From Trebouxia sp. TZW2008 (taxonomy: Eukaryota > Chlorophyta > Trebouxiophyceae > Trebouxiales > Trebouxiaceae): a stretch of 64,000 nt of DNA. Under the pieces are notes generated by a model. That model did no database searches, was not told the origin of the DNA, and was given only the letters and a program-made list of their open reading frames with translations. Numbering within the stretch: position 1 is the first letter of the stretch; each line of letters opens with the position of its first letter. Shown here piece by piece: positions 54,337 to 64,000 of the stretch. The stretch is from positions 31,092-95,091 of the forward strand of contig BDIU01000145.1 of NCBI GenBank assembly GCA_002118135.1. The letters run 5' to 3'. The translations under genes were made by a program, and so were the position numbers.

Positions 54337-57300
54337 CTACTTGGCAAAAATCACCGCACTTCCAAGGCATACCATTATGATTGATATCCCAGCAGCGATA
54401 GCCTGCAATCCGTAGTCCAGTGGCAGAACTTGGGTAGTCGCCCAAGCGAACTGCAGGAAGCACAAACTTGTAGACTCACGTAAAAGACTTACCGAGCTAA
54501 GCATTGAATCATCAAATGCAGAACTCGGCAACGCGTTGAAGACTCAGGCAATGGACTTACCATCACAGCGTGCATGCACATGCCAGGAACGGCTGAGCAA
54601 GACTGTGCAAGGCTTGTTGTGCCTCATGGAACCGACAGGTAAGCAAGACTGTGAAATACTTGCGACTCACCCACACAGTAGCCAAGCAAAACTGTGCAAG
54701 ACTTGTTGTGACTTAATCAAACAACAGTCGGGCAAGGGTACAACTGTGCCAGTCTTGTGAAGACTCAACCAACAGGAGTGCAGACAGCATTCAGCTAACA
54801 GAGGAGTTGCTGCCAGCATCATTGCCTCAGAGCACGAGCAGAATTCACTTACCGGGAGAGAAATAGCTATCGAAATGATTGCACTGATGATTGCGCCAAA
54901 TACCGCATTTTTGAGAAAGAAAGGCCCTTCTGGGTTGCGTTTTTGTCTCTTGTCGTTGATGCGATATACGGCATAGCAAAAGGCAAAACCAAACGGCAGG
55001 ATGGGGTCAGCATTTGTTGTTATGGACTGTCCAATAGCCCTGCATCACAGGTAGCACTGAGTATTGAAACCGTTGCCTAACCAGAAATACATTCATTCAT
55101 TCATCAGGAACGTGGGCCAGGCACGCTCAGCAGGCTCAACCAGGTACGTACAGAAGCAGAAAGCTATGTGATGACTATATTCTGAGCAAAAAAGCGAAGC
55201 TTTGGCATCAGCTTAGGCGTAACTTTTGTCACAGATGCTGTCTTGCTCAAGTGACCATTTGAGTCGCTAAGCCATGAGCTGCTATCCCCTGTGGGTGCCG
55301 TCAAGGGTCTGCCCTTTTTCACAAGCACCTGTTACTCCTAACAGCATGGACTTGTGTTCCATACACCTCTTACCAAAGCTGTGAGTTGACATTAATCCAA
55401 GCTACAGCGCTTATGCGAAGCTGTGCTAGTCTATGCAGGAGCAAGAGTGATATCTGCTTAACTGGGTGCATGTGAAACGCGAACCTGCAATTGCTGCTTA
55501 GTAGTCATGAGTAGCCTGATGCCAAATTGATGCTGTGCAATGACCTTGCAGGTGCTGACTTGCCTGAAAGCACAGCACAGCACAGCACAGCACAGCAAAG
55601 CAGCAAACAACCAAGCAAAGCGAGGACAAGACAAGCTGTCAAAGGAGCAGCCCGTCAAAATGCATGACAAAACAGCCCAAAGCTGCCGAATCACTTAGAG
55701 CATTTGCTGAGGCATACATTTGGTTGCGAGTCACGTCACAGGACAGTAATGCACAAGTCAAAAATGAGCTGCACAAAGTAGTCCAGATTTGCAGGTGGAC
55801 TGAAGATCTGACAGCAGGCAAGTCATGAACTGGCATGGAAACCCGACAGCAGGCCAGCCATGAAATGCATACAGTTGTGAATCAGCTTTCAAAAGGTGGA
55901 CAAAAGACGTAAATGGACTCACCAGAGGTCAAATATCAAAAAGACAACACCCTCATTGATTAGCGTTTGTCTTGAGACGTGGGGCTCCCAGAGAGCAAGG
56001 AACTTCTCCCACAAACTCTTTTTCTGCACCACAGGTCACATCAAATTAATCTGCTGCAGCATGACGCCAATTTCCAAATCTTTCTCTTTCTAGGGGGACT
56101 TGTTTGGGAATCGAACGCTGCATCCTGAGTGCAGCAATGCCTCTGGGTAAGCACAAATCAATACAAGAACAGCTTTCTTGGAAACCAAAAGCAAGCCTTA
56201 CAAACAGGAACCACAGTACTGGCAGTCGCACAGTCACCATACGCCATCAAGCCCGCCCACTCAAGCCATGGCATATGCAGAGATAGAATGAGGCCATGCT
56301 GCGGCAGCCTATGCATTGTGTGCCGCTCATTGCTGCATTTTGTGAGTACATCTGCATGTGTCACAGTTCAAGCGTGATCACAGCTTGTACGCAGATCACA
56401 TGAAAGACTGATGAGAGCATGCTCATCCTGTGAAGATGCAGACTGAGCTGCTGGCTGTGGCTGTGCAGGCTAGTTTTGCTTGTCAGATGGTTGAACTCAG
56501 CATCAATGTGTACACAGAATGTCCTCCTGCTGATGGGCATGTACAAATGTCAAGTTCACTCCAGCAAGCTTTTTTGCACATACCAGCGTCAAGTATGCTT
56601 CAGGACATATAGATGCTGCATGCACAAGTGTCACCTGCAGTCAATGGCATGGGATGACCCAATGTCACATGCAATGCAACACGCCTAGCATCTCTGCAAG
56701 AGAGTGTGGTCTATCATTATTGCGCAGATGTTGTGAATGCTCCCTACAGGCTTGCTGCACGTCTGAGCTGTTGCAAGACCTTGTTCTGTGCATGCGCAAG
56801 CATCAGATGGATTCAGTGGCATGGCATAACCCAAAGTCAAGTGCAAAGCGACACACCTAGCATCTGTACTGGGATGTGTGACTCATAATGTGGCATATAA
56901 AGATGCGAGTGCTCACCACAGGGTGACCCTGCATGTCTCAAACATCTGCCAGACCTCATTTGTTTGCATGCACAAGCATCAAATGGAATTGATGGGATGT
57001 CATGTCTCATTACATGCTTTGCGACGTACCAAGCACCTGTGCTGGGATATGTGATGCACAGTGATCATTCAAAGATATTAGTGCTCACCGCAGGGTCACC
57101 CTGGACACTAAATATGTCTGTCAGACCTTGATTTTTGCATGCACAAGCATCAGATCCATGCAATGGCATAGCATGGGATGTGTGACGTGGTATGGACTCA
57201 TAGAAAGATGTGATTGCTCACCACAGGGTCACCCTGGGCATCTGTGCGTCTGCCAGACTTGGGAGGCTGAAACCCATATCTATGCCGGGATTTCATTTTC

Positions 57301-58219
57301 TGCTTGAGAACCTCATCAAATGCCATTTCTATGGCTTCTCTGCTGCGCCCATGGTCTCTGAACTCCTGAATATGCAATGTCAGTACTGTATAAGTTGACC
57401 TTTGTGTGTCCAGGTATGATCTTTGTGGCGAACTACAGCTGCAAGCATGCTGTGGCTTGGTCAACAGACGTGAACAGATTGCTCTGTATGCTGCAGACGG
57501 CATTGCTATCAGGAACGGTGCCCAAATTGTTCGTGTTAAGATGATGATAGGAATGCACTATGCATTCTAGCACAGGTGTTGGGGGTGTGTGCCCCGAATC
57601 TTGTACAGCCGGAACGTATCCAGTGGCCATGGCATTTGTAGCTGTCAGCATCAATGTTCTGAAGAATGTGTATTGCTTGCCTACCTCATACAAGTAGTTT
57701 CTGGCGTCCTGGACTTCCTCAAACGTTGCTTCCTGATCCACACCCAGCAGCCTGTTCACAAAAGCACAGAAGCTCTTGCTCTGCTCTGCACAAGGCTCAA
57801 TGACAGTGACGCACAGCAGCCACGACATCAGTATGTGCACCTGTAAGGGTCTTTCTCTCGTATGCGTGAGAAGACTTGTACGCTGTATTTGGGCTCTTCT
57901 GGCTCTGGGGGCAGGTCAGCTGCTCCTAGTGTACCCGTGTCTGCGGCAAGCACTCGCCTCCTCCTTTTGCTGTGCTGAACAGCGTGAAAGGGGCAAGATT
58001 TGCGAGTTTCTGGCTGCTGCCTGCACCATACACAGTGGCTGAAACCTTCCTGTCGACAAGCTAGCTGGTTTTGCAGCTTACAGGTGACTCCACATCATGT
58101 GCATCCTGTTACCTCGCGTCGCGGAACTTGCCGAACGCAGCGTCAGGCCTGACGCTTCTTCTGTGCAAAGCAGGGGTGCCAGGCAGATGCGCGCAGGGGG
58201 CGTGGGAACAGGGACCCAT
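54337..58219 (-). CDS. CPP1-like (DUF3353) chloroplast J-like membrane protein
   Basis: Member of the family including CPP1, a chaperone-like protein that protects protochlorophyllide oxidoreductase in plastid membranes. Seven exons join in phase: 58219-58113, 58020-57841, 57751-57685, 57365-57222, 56023-55923, 55039-54853, 54450-54337; 299 residues. The leader is rich in Arg, Ala, Pro and His, transit-like. The J-like helical domain reads DPYRLLGVDQEATFEEVQDA, RNYLYEEFRDHGRSREAIEM, AFDEVLKQKMKSR, as in the family but lacking the HPD motif of true DnaJ proteins. Then follow KKSLWEKFLALWEPHV and about four membrane segments (GVVFLIFDLWAIG; FGFAFCYAVYRI; NAVFGAIISAIISIAISLP; AIAAGISIIMVCLGSAVIFA). 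Intron 4 contains repeated copies of the exon 4 donor region. Confidence 0.87.
54560..54770. repeat. Degenerate tandem repeat in CPP1-like intron 6
   Basis: Three related units of roughly 60-70 bases containing AGCAAGACTGTGCAAGGCTT / AGCAAAACTGTGCAAGACTT and GTTGTG. Wholly intronic. Confidence 0.55.
55569..55605. repeat. AGCAC pentamer repeat
   Basis: Six consecutive (C)AGCAC/AGCAA pentamers on the plus strand in a CPP1-like intron. Confidence 0.8.
56625..57245 (-). repeat. ~150-base tandem repeats carrying copies of the CPP1-like exon 4 donor
   Basis: At least four units. Each contains GCATGCACAAGCATCA(A/G)AT, GATGG(C/G)AT and ends near TGCTCACC(A/G)CAGGGT(C/G)ACCCTG (plus-strand text). 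The true exon 4 donor at 57222 is the last unit; donor look-alikes with the same flanks lie near 56915 and 57087. The array occupies intron 4 directly next to the exon it copies. Confidence 0.75.
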
Positions 58220-58840
58220 GTTCCCACCGAGAGCCCGCAATTTGAATGAGATCAATCACGGCCGGCAAACATAAGCACACGCACTGGTTGTCTGAGGTAT
58301 ATGACTGTGTCGACAGCGCTGGCGAATGAAAGTCTGGTACTTGACAGTGACTGCTGCAATGCCTACAGCTAGATGACGATTTAGTATATGCAGAGATTTA
58401 CTAATTGCCGTCCTAACTGGGATGGTCCACATAAATGCTGCTGAGACATTTTGCCGCAGTGACCACGCTGCTCACATGCATTCCTTACGCACATGCACAT
58501 AATGTTGGCGTGCTGCTGCAAGATCAACTTAGACCAGCCATCGCACCTCATGGGCATGACTGCCTAGTCCAAGCGCATGAATGCCCAACATAAAACTGCA
58601 GACAGTGGAATTAGCCACAATCGCCATAGCAACAGCACATCCATGCTGAAGGAGTTGATCGTGGCTTGTAGCATTTTGACAGGGCATTTCAGGATTATGT
58701 CAGCTGGGTGCTGAGGTTCAGCCTGCCAGGAGATATGCAGCTGTTTGTGTGTGTATGCATTTGCTCCAAAAAGCTGCTGTACACAGACTGTGTCATTGCT
58801 ACATCAGCAGCAGGTCTGTGCACAAGACTCTTGTCATGCC
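58220..58840. other. Intergenic upstream of CPP1-like gene
   Basis: Holds the CPP1-like promoter. A ~60-base unit (TTGACAGGGCATTTCAGGAT ... GAGGTTCAGCCTG) near 58677 recurs diverged at ~58850, inside the next feature, about 173 bases on. No gene is supported in this interval. Confidence 0.45.
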
Positions 58841-58901
58841 TTGCAGCATCTTGACAGGGCATCCCAAAACAGTGTCAGTTGGGAGCAGAGGCTCAGCCTG
58901 T

Positions 58902-59456
58902 CATGAGACCTATATGTACAGCACAGAGGAGTGGGCCACATTGTGGCGCTTGGTGAAAGACCCTGCAGTGCATGAGTTGTTCTGGCAGTGAATCAGGGGG
59001 CGTGATGTCAGCAACGTTCAACCTGGCAAAGCCCGCAACAACCACACCAAGGCTGCAGCTATTGCTGATCAGGCACCAGACGCTATCCAGTACGCAAAGC
59101 AACTTTGCCTTGTTGCACCCAACGACATGCAGCCAAAGGACAGAGTGCCTTTGCTTGGCAGCAACAGCGCTCAGCTTCCCATGGCTGTGCAGCAGCATCC
59201 AGAGTGGTTCACAATCGTTAACATTGCACAGAGTGCACGGTCCTGGTGTGGGCGCAAATGTCTGGCCTGGAGCCATTTCATCATGATCATGCAGCTTGAG
59301 CCATCCCTGCAGCGCTCTACCTATAACAATACTGTACTGAGATCGCTCATTACTTTGTGTAACATCACTGCGGTGCTTTTGTCCATTGTTCCTCATTTGA
59401 TAGCCATCAGCTATGAAGCTTTTGCAATCAGCTTGCATCAGCTGCTGAAGGCATAG
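58902..59456 (+). CDS. Unidentified exon-like stretch
   Basis: Two protein-like pieces on the plus strand. About 58902-58990 reads TYMYSTEEWATLWRLVKDPA, then VHELFW, before a GTGAAT donor-like site. About 59011-59456 stays open through NVQPGKARNNHTKAAAIADQ, continues AAxAPDAIQYAKQLCLVAPN-like sequence and MQPKDRVPLLGSNSAQLPMA, then a hydrophobic end and stop. No family is recognised. It may be two exons of a small gene with unseen 5' exons, or a decayed element. Confidence 0.3.
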
Positions 59457-59784
59457 TGAGTTTCATGCCGGTATACCTCATCTGGTCTGAGCACAACAGT
59501 TGGAAAAGCTGGCTGATTGATTGCATTTGGAAATCCCTGCAGACAGAAACAGCATTCTCTTATGCAAGCAGCATCAGCCAACAGGTATCTTGCAAATCAA
59601 TTGATGGATACACAAGATTGAAGGCTGACACATCGCTCAGGCATAATCTGCCTAGTCACCACCAACAACTATTATGAAAACAAGCAAACAAAGCTGAATA
59701 TGACAAGCACACCCAATATGCAACAATCTCTCTGCAAGATCTGCAAGAAAAGAAACAGTAGAAAAGGTTACAAAAAGGAGTGGT
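59457..59784. other. 3' flank of aldose epimerase
   Basis: I searched the minus strand here for the missing C-terminal exon of the epimerase (a PDA...FP...PGE-like reading) and did not find it. The region is A-rich with no other feature. Confidence 0.45.
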
Positions 59785-60108
59785 TTATAAAACACTGACT
59801 AGTAACCAAACTACAGCATGCAGGCTCGAGGCTTTGAGGCTTGGGCATGCATCACCCACCTGAGTCTCCAAACACAAGCCAGCATGCTTCTGGTATGCAA
59901 AGCCGCCTTTGCCTGTCTGGTTGCCATCCAGGAAGTTGCCAGAGTAGAACTGCACACCAGGGGTTGTGGTTGAGATGGTCATGGTGCGACCAGAGGAAGG
60001 GTCCCGCACCTTGATTGCCTCCCTTGGTCTGCATCAAACAATCAATCAATCAATCAATCAACCAATCAATCAATCACCTTGTTTGCCTCCCTTGGTCTGC
60101 ATCCATCC

Positions 60109-60160
<52 letters not shown>

Positions 60161-60181
60161 ACCAAATCAATCAATCAATGT

Positions 60182-60217
<36 letters not shown>

Positions 60218-62887
60218 CCTTGATTGCCTCCATTGGTCTGCATCAATCCATCAATCAATCAATCAATAGAATTTACAGTCCAAGGTAGGGAGCCAGATGT
60301 GACTTATTGGACTTCCTGGCTTGAAAGCACAGGTGAATGTGTCTGGCAACCAAAGGCAGCTGATCAGTGTTTGCCTCAAGAAGCAACATCGAGACTCCAT
60401 CACAGATCGTGAACAATAAGCAAATTGTCGTGTGCTTCAGCACAATGCAGCTTTGATATCAGCTCATACTTTGCCTTCATGCCGGCAAGTGAGACGCCGC
60501 ATCCTATGAGCGACCATAGGTAGGGTTTTGGCGGAGCAAGCACCCTACCAAAGATGCAAGAGAGTCTTGCAATGAATGTTGTGTTGTGCAGGCTTTTGAT
60601 AACAGACATCCTGATGTCACTGCTAATGTCCTGATGCACTGTTTGAGAGAGAAAGACCTGCATGAGGCCAAATGGTTTGTACCGCTGGATGTTGTTTGGC
60701 CTAACTTACACTTCTGAGGCTACACTGCCAGCCTTGGTGGAGAATTTGGCCTGCCTGCCCAAGCCATGCAGCACCCAGTTGTGATCATAGCCGGCAGGAG
60801 TGTCATCAATGTCCTGCCCAATGCGCTTGAGTTCTGTGAAGTCAAAGGCTGTGCCCTTGACGGGTGTGATCTGCCCTGTTGGAATGCCATCCTCTGATGT
60901 AGGAATGTAGTGATCCCTGCAAAATTTCATACAGCTCGAGCTGATGTCTTTTCCAGCAAGATTCCATCACTACAACGTTGAACATGATATGCCCTTATTG
61001 TTATACCTTGAACAAGCCGTCTTGGCAAGACATTGCTTGTGCCAGACACACATAGCCTATGTGATGGGAAGTGTAGAGCTCATTGCTGTCAATACGCGTA
61101 GAGCAGCTTGATGCGACACTGCCAGCTAATCGAGAATACTTGCATGCGAGCTGTGACCTGATGGGCACACTTGCTGCAACAGGCTTATTGAAAAACAGAT
61201 GCAGTTGTTACAGCATTTAATCATTGCAGCAGCTGCCAACAGCTATTTGTTCATGCTGGCTGCTTAGAACTGTGTCATTAGGCAAACTCTTGCAGAGTTC
61301 TGCTTACCCTCTGAGATGAAGCTCATGATCTAGAACATCTCCACTGTCATGGCCTGCCAGGTTGAAGTATGTGTGCTGAGCAAGATTCACAAGCGTGACT
61401 TTGTCTGTTGTGGCCTCAATCAGCATCTTGAAAACCCCTTGCCGGGTCATGATGTATGTCACTGACACCTTCAGCTTTCCAGGGTAGCCCTGTATGGACG
61501 ACATCAGTCATTTTGTGGTGTATCAATTTCATTGCATTGCACCGGCACCTCCAACTTTTGGTGGTAGCTGTAATGAAAGCATTGAATGTTTATTGTATGT
61601 CACTGACACCTTCAGCTTTCCAGGGTAGCCCTGTATTGACAGCATTGATTTTCTTATTGTGTTTCACTCCCACCTTGAGCTTCTCAGAGGACAACTGCAT
61701 GTTGAAAGCAGGAACTTGGTGTTACATTCCACTGACATCTTCATCCTTTAGAGGGTGCTTTTGTAGCGACAATATGGACCTGTGTGTTGCATACTAAAAG
61801 GAGAGCTATATGATATGCTGAACTGCATCCCAAGCACTAAATGCTGCCTGTTGCTTGTGTCTGTGTATGTGGATGAGTTTGAGAGTGCAAGCTGCAAGCT
61901 GTCTTGCTGTGCCGGTGCATTATCATTGACTTGGTGAGCTGGATGCTGCAGGTGCATGGCAAGCACCCAGCAAGGTTGTACAGCCGGCACGGCATGCTAG
62001 GGGTGATCGCTCCCTGATGCATCTAGCTACTGCAGTGTCATTGGCAACTTTGCTTATTGTGTCTCACAAGTAGCACGGAAACAGATGACACAGAATCAGT
62101 TGAGCTGACAGATGCAGCCAAGGAAGTCAAGTGGGCATGTGAAACACACACCTCTTCACCGTCTGGACTGGTTCTTGTCAAGCGCACTGCATCGCCATCT
62201 GGGTGCTCAATGCTCTCAGCAGACCAGATCTGCTTGTCAAAGCCCTTGGTGCCACCATGCAAGGCATTTGGGCCATTGTTGGCAGTCAACTTGTAGATCT
62301 CGCCGTCCAGAGTGAAGCTTGCACCCTCAATCCTGTTAGCACAGCGCCCCACCACAACACCAAAATAAGGGCTGGAGCTTGCCTGCGCCCAGCATTTGAC
62401 AACGTCGAGGCCAACACTCAAGTAGCGGACACTCATCAGCTGTGGGCTGCAAATGTCAAGACGAAAAAGCAGGATCTCTACAGCATGCAGCGTCACAGAT
62501 CTCTTGCCGTGTATGACTTCATGTCGTCGAAACCCAACACCACGTCTGCGACTGTGCCGTCCGCATCTGGTACAAGTAGTCCTGCAATGACAGGCAGCAG
62601 TGTTCAGAATACATTCTCGCTGTGTGCGGCTTATACGACCAAGATTGCAGAGGCGTACTTTGAATACAGCAGCCCAGTGGCCGAACGTGAGCTTCGGTGC
62701 CATTGTCCGACCTCAACACAATCGTTTCGATCTCTTGCAACTGACGCGACTTTAGGAATTTGCCAAGCGCAAAGGCAGCGGCCGCAGCAACGATCAAACC
62801 CCCTGTCACAACCAGCTTGTTGCTTTTGCCGTTCGAGTCGTCTGTAGTGTGCTTTGCATGAGCATGGTTGCGCTTTAAGCTACCCAT
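59785..62887 (-). CDS. GALM: Aldose 1-epimerase (mutarotase) with N-terminal membrane anchor
   Basis: Interconverts alpha and beta anomers of hexoses such as galactose and glucose. Exons joined in phase: 62887-62659, 62581-62508, 62382-62152, 61489-61308, 60916-60712, 60009-59860 or on to a stop at 59785. A basic N-terminus is followed by a membrane segment ([20 protein letters not shown]), unlike the soluble bacterial form. Motifs: [55 protein letters not shown] (catalytic His), [20 protein letters not shown] (second His), [10 protein letters not shown], and [16 protein letters not shown] (catalytic Glu). The usual ~30 residues after LETQ are absent: either an unseen last exon exists or the frame runs on to the stop at 59785 with an unrelated tail. 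Intron 2 appears to use a GC donor (ACG|GCAAGA). Confidence 0.9.
60009..60285. repeat. (AATC)n arrays with three copies of an exon-junction sequence
   Basis: Three copies of ACCTTGATTGCCTCCCTTGG, then TCTGCATC (plus-strand text; near 60008, 60075, 60214), each followed by a run of CAATCAATCAAT. The first copy contains the splice acceptor of the last epimerase exon, so the junction was copied along with the microsatellite. Confidence 0.88.
61455..61770 (-). repeat. Four copies of the start of the epimerase [12 protein letters not shown] exon
   Basis: The real exon start (acceptor at 61490) is matched almost perfectly by a copy near 61596-61642, including TCACTGACACCTTCAGCTTT and CCAGGGTAGCCCTGTAT, and by two more diverged copies near 61665-61700 and 61728-61765. 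Copies are 70-145 bases apart in the upstream intron. Confidence 0.82.
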
Positions 62888-63050
62888 GCTGACGGTGTGC
62901 CGGGGTATCAGGTGCTATCGGCGCAGCTCGAGCTTGCAGCACAATCATAATCTGCACAAAAGCCTTAGTAATGCCGCTTGTTACTAAGATCCTGTCAAAA
63001 GCATTACTAAATTACTACGTAAAATACCCAGCTTCAGCAGCAACGCAAAA
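62888..63050. other. Short gap between epimerase and LINE remnant
   Basis: Should contain the epimerase promoter. The words ATTACTAA / TTACTAAG / TTACTACG recur near 62970-63020. No other feature is seen. Confidence 0.4.
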
Positions 63051-64000
63051 ATGCAGCATGGCCTGCATTCAAGGAGGCTAAAGGGTCTCAGGACTCAGTG
63101 GCGAGCAGAGAAGCTGTTTGTCAAGGAGGGAGAGCGCTTTATTGAGCACAAAGTGTTCAACCTCTAGAAAGAGGGGGTCCTCTCTTATGTTTTGTTGAAC
63201 ATAAAGGGAGGTGTCCATGCTAAGGCTGATGTCTTGGCACCGTTATTTTGTCGTGATTTTGTCTGTTTGACTGAGACATGGCTGACTGAGCATGATGCTC
63301 AGCTGCCTGTTGCAGGCTGCATGTGTTATGCTGTTCATAGACCTATATGTGACAGACCAGGGCGCCCCTCAGGAGTAATATCTGTGTATGTGTCAGACCG
63401 CTTGCACAGACATGTTGAGTTTGTCAAGAGTGCTGAGGATGGAAGCTATCTATGGCTGAAACTCAAGTCTGTGCAGGGATGTCCTGAGATGTTCTTCTGT
63501 GTGTGTTACATGCCAAGCAAGAAGCTGTATCGAAACTCTGAAGATCAAAACCCATATGCATGCTTACAGGACGATATTCTGCAGTTCCAGGGCAGCGGCG
63601 CGGAGGTGTTGCTATGTGGAGACATGAATGCCAGGACTGCAGAAAGAGATGATTTTGTGAAGCTATCGGACCTCCCACAGTGCCTCAATATGCCAGATGA
63701 AGCAGAAGATGTGCCCACATACATCCCACCAAGGCGCAATCGTGACAAAGGCTGGGTTCCCAGTGAAAACTGGGGACCAGAACTCCTGGATCTCTGCAAA
63801 GAGACTAGTTTGCTCATTCTGAATGGGCGGACTCCAGGAGATGAGGCTGGGAAGTGAACTTTTGGCATTGCATCATCAGCAGGGTCAAGTACTTTGTTGC
63901 AGCTGCCTAGTGCATGTCAGCTGCAGTGTCTTTGGAGTGACGATGCAGAGGTGTATTGCACAGATCATCACTCAGTGGTACTGCACATGCTATGTGAAGC
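63051..64000 (+). mobile_element. Decayed non-LTR retrotransposon (LINE), endonuclease part, runs off right edge
   Basis: One reading frame shows an endonuclease/exonuclease/phosphatase domain typical of LINE ORF2: LLNIKGGVHAKADVLAPLFC, FVCLTETWLTEHD, LCGDMNARTAERDDF, WGPELLDLCKETSLLILNGR, and, after an interruption, TFGIASSAGSST and VYCTDHHSVVLHM (the Asp-His active-site end). The frame is broken by TAG at ~63166 and TGA at 63855, and is open in the same frame on both sides of each stop, so this is an inactive copy with recent point mutations. Reverse transcriptase would lie beyond the window. The 5' boundary is approximate; an in-frame ATG lies at 63051. Confidence 0.85.

Noticed and set aside
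60015..60288. Proteins rich in SINQ repeats
   Set aside because: Translation of the AATC microsatellite only.
63855..63857. TGA in the LINE frame as selenocysteine
   Set aside because: No SECIS-like element or selenoprotein family is involved, and a second in-frame stop (TAG) shows decay.

Overview
The window is nuclear DNA from a photosynthetic eukaryote, most likely a green alga. A trebouxiophyte-like genome is my guess from its style; the sequence itself does not give a taxon. Nearly every gene is broken into short exons with GT-AG borders and a few GC-AG borders. Several genes encode proteins known from plastid lineages: anthranilate synthase alpha with a transit-like leader, a PAP/fibrillin, and a CPP1/DUF3353 protein. 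Others are typical eukaryotic housekeeping genes (SEN54, LSM8, COQ6, MMADHC). I saw no operon, CRISPR array, rRNA or convincing tRNA. I rebuilt the gene models by reading both strands, joining exons where splice sites and codon phase agreed and where family motifs continued across the join.

Layout, left to right: a TMC-like membrane channel (-, runs off the left edge); anthranilate synthase alpha (+), divergent from TMC; tRNA-splicing endonuclease subunit SEN54 (+); an unidentified coiled-coil-like gene (-); a tandem family of three leucine-rich-repeat receptors (+), of which the first and third carry a kinase and the middle one is kinase-less; a poorly resolved exon-like stretch (32.9-35.6 kb); a tiny secreted Cys-rich peptide gene (-); PAP/fibrillin (+); MMADHC/CblD (-); two unidentified genes (-); COQ6 (+); LSM8 (-); an intronless peroxisomal enoyl-CoA isomerase (+) ending in SKL; CPP1-like (-); an unidentified exon-like stretch (+); aldose 1-epimerase (-); and a decayed LINE endonuclease domain running off the right edge.

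The genes do not form one pathway. They mix plastid functions, mitochondrial quinone synthesis, cobalamin handling, RNA processing, peroxisomal beta-oxidation and cell-surface signalling. Neighbours are often arranged head to head or tail to tail.

The most striking pattern is not a gene. Introns of at least five genes contain degenerate tandem copies of the adjoining exon edge, splice site included (TMC, ASA, COQ6, CPP1-like, aldose epimerase). Usually one copy is intact and the others carry stops, frameshifts or a lost catalytic residue. The LRR kinase and SEN54 introns also hold tandem arrays of purely intronic units. This looks like a continuing local process of micro-duplication that births and kills exon copies.
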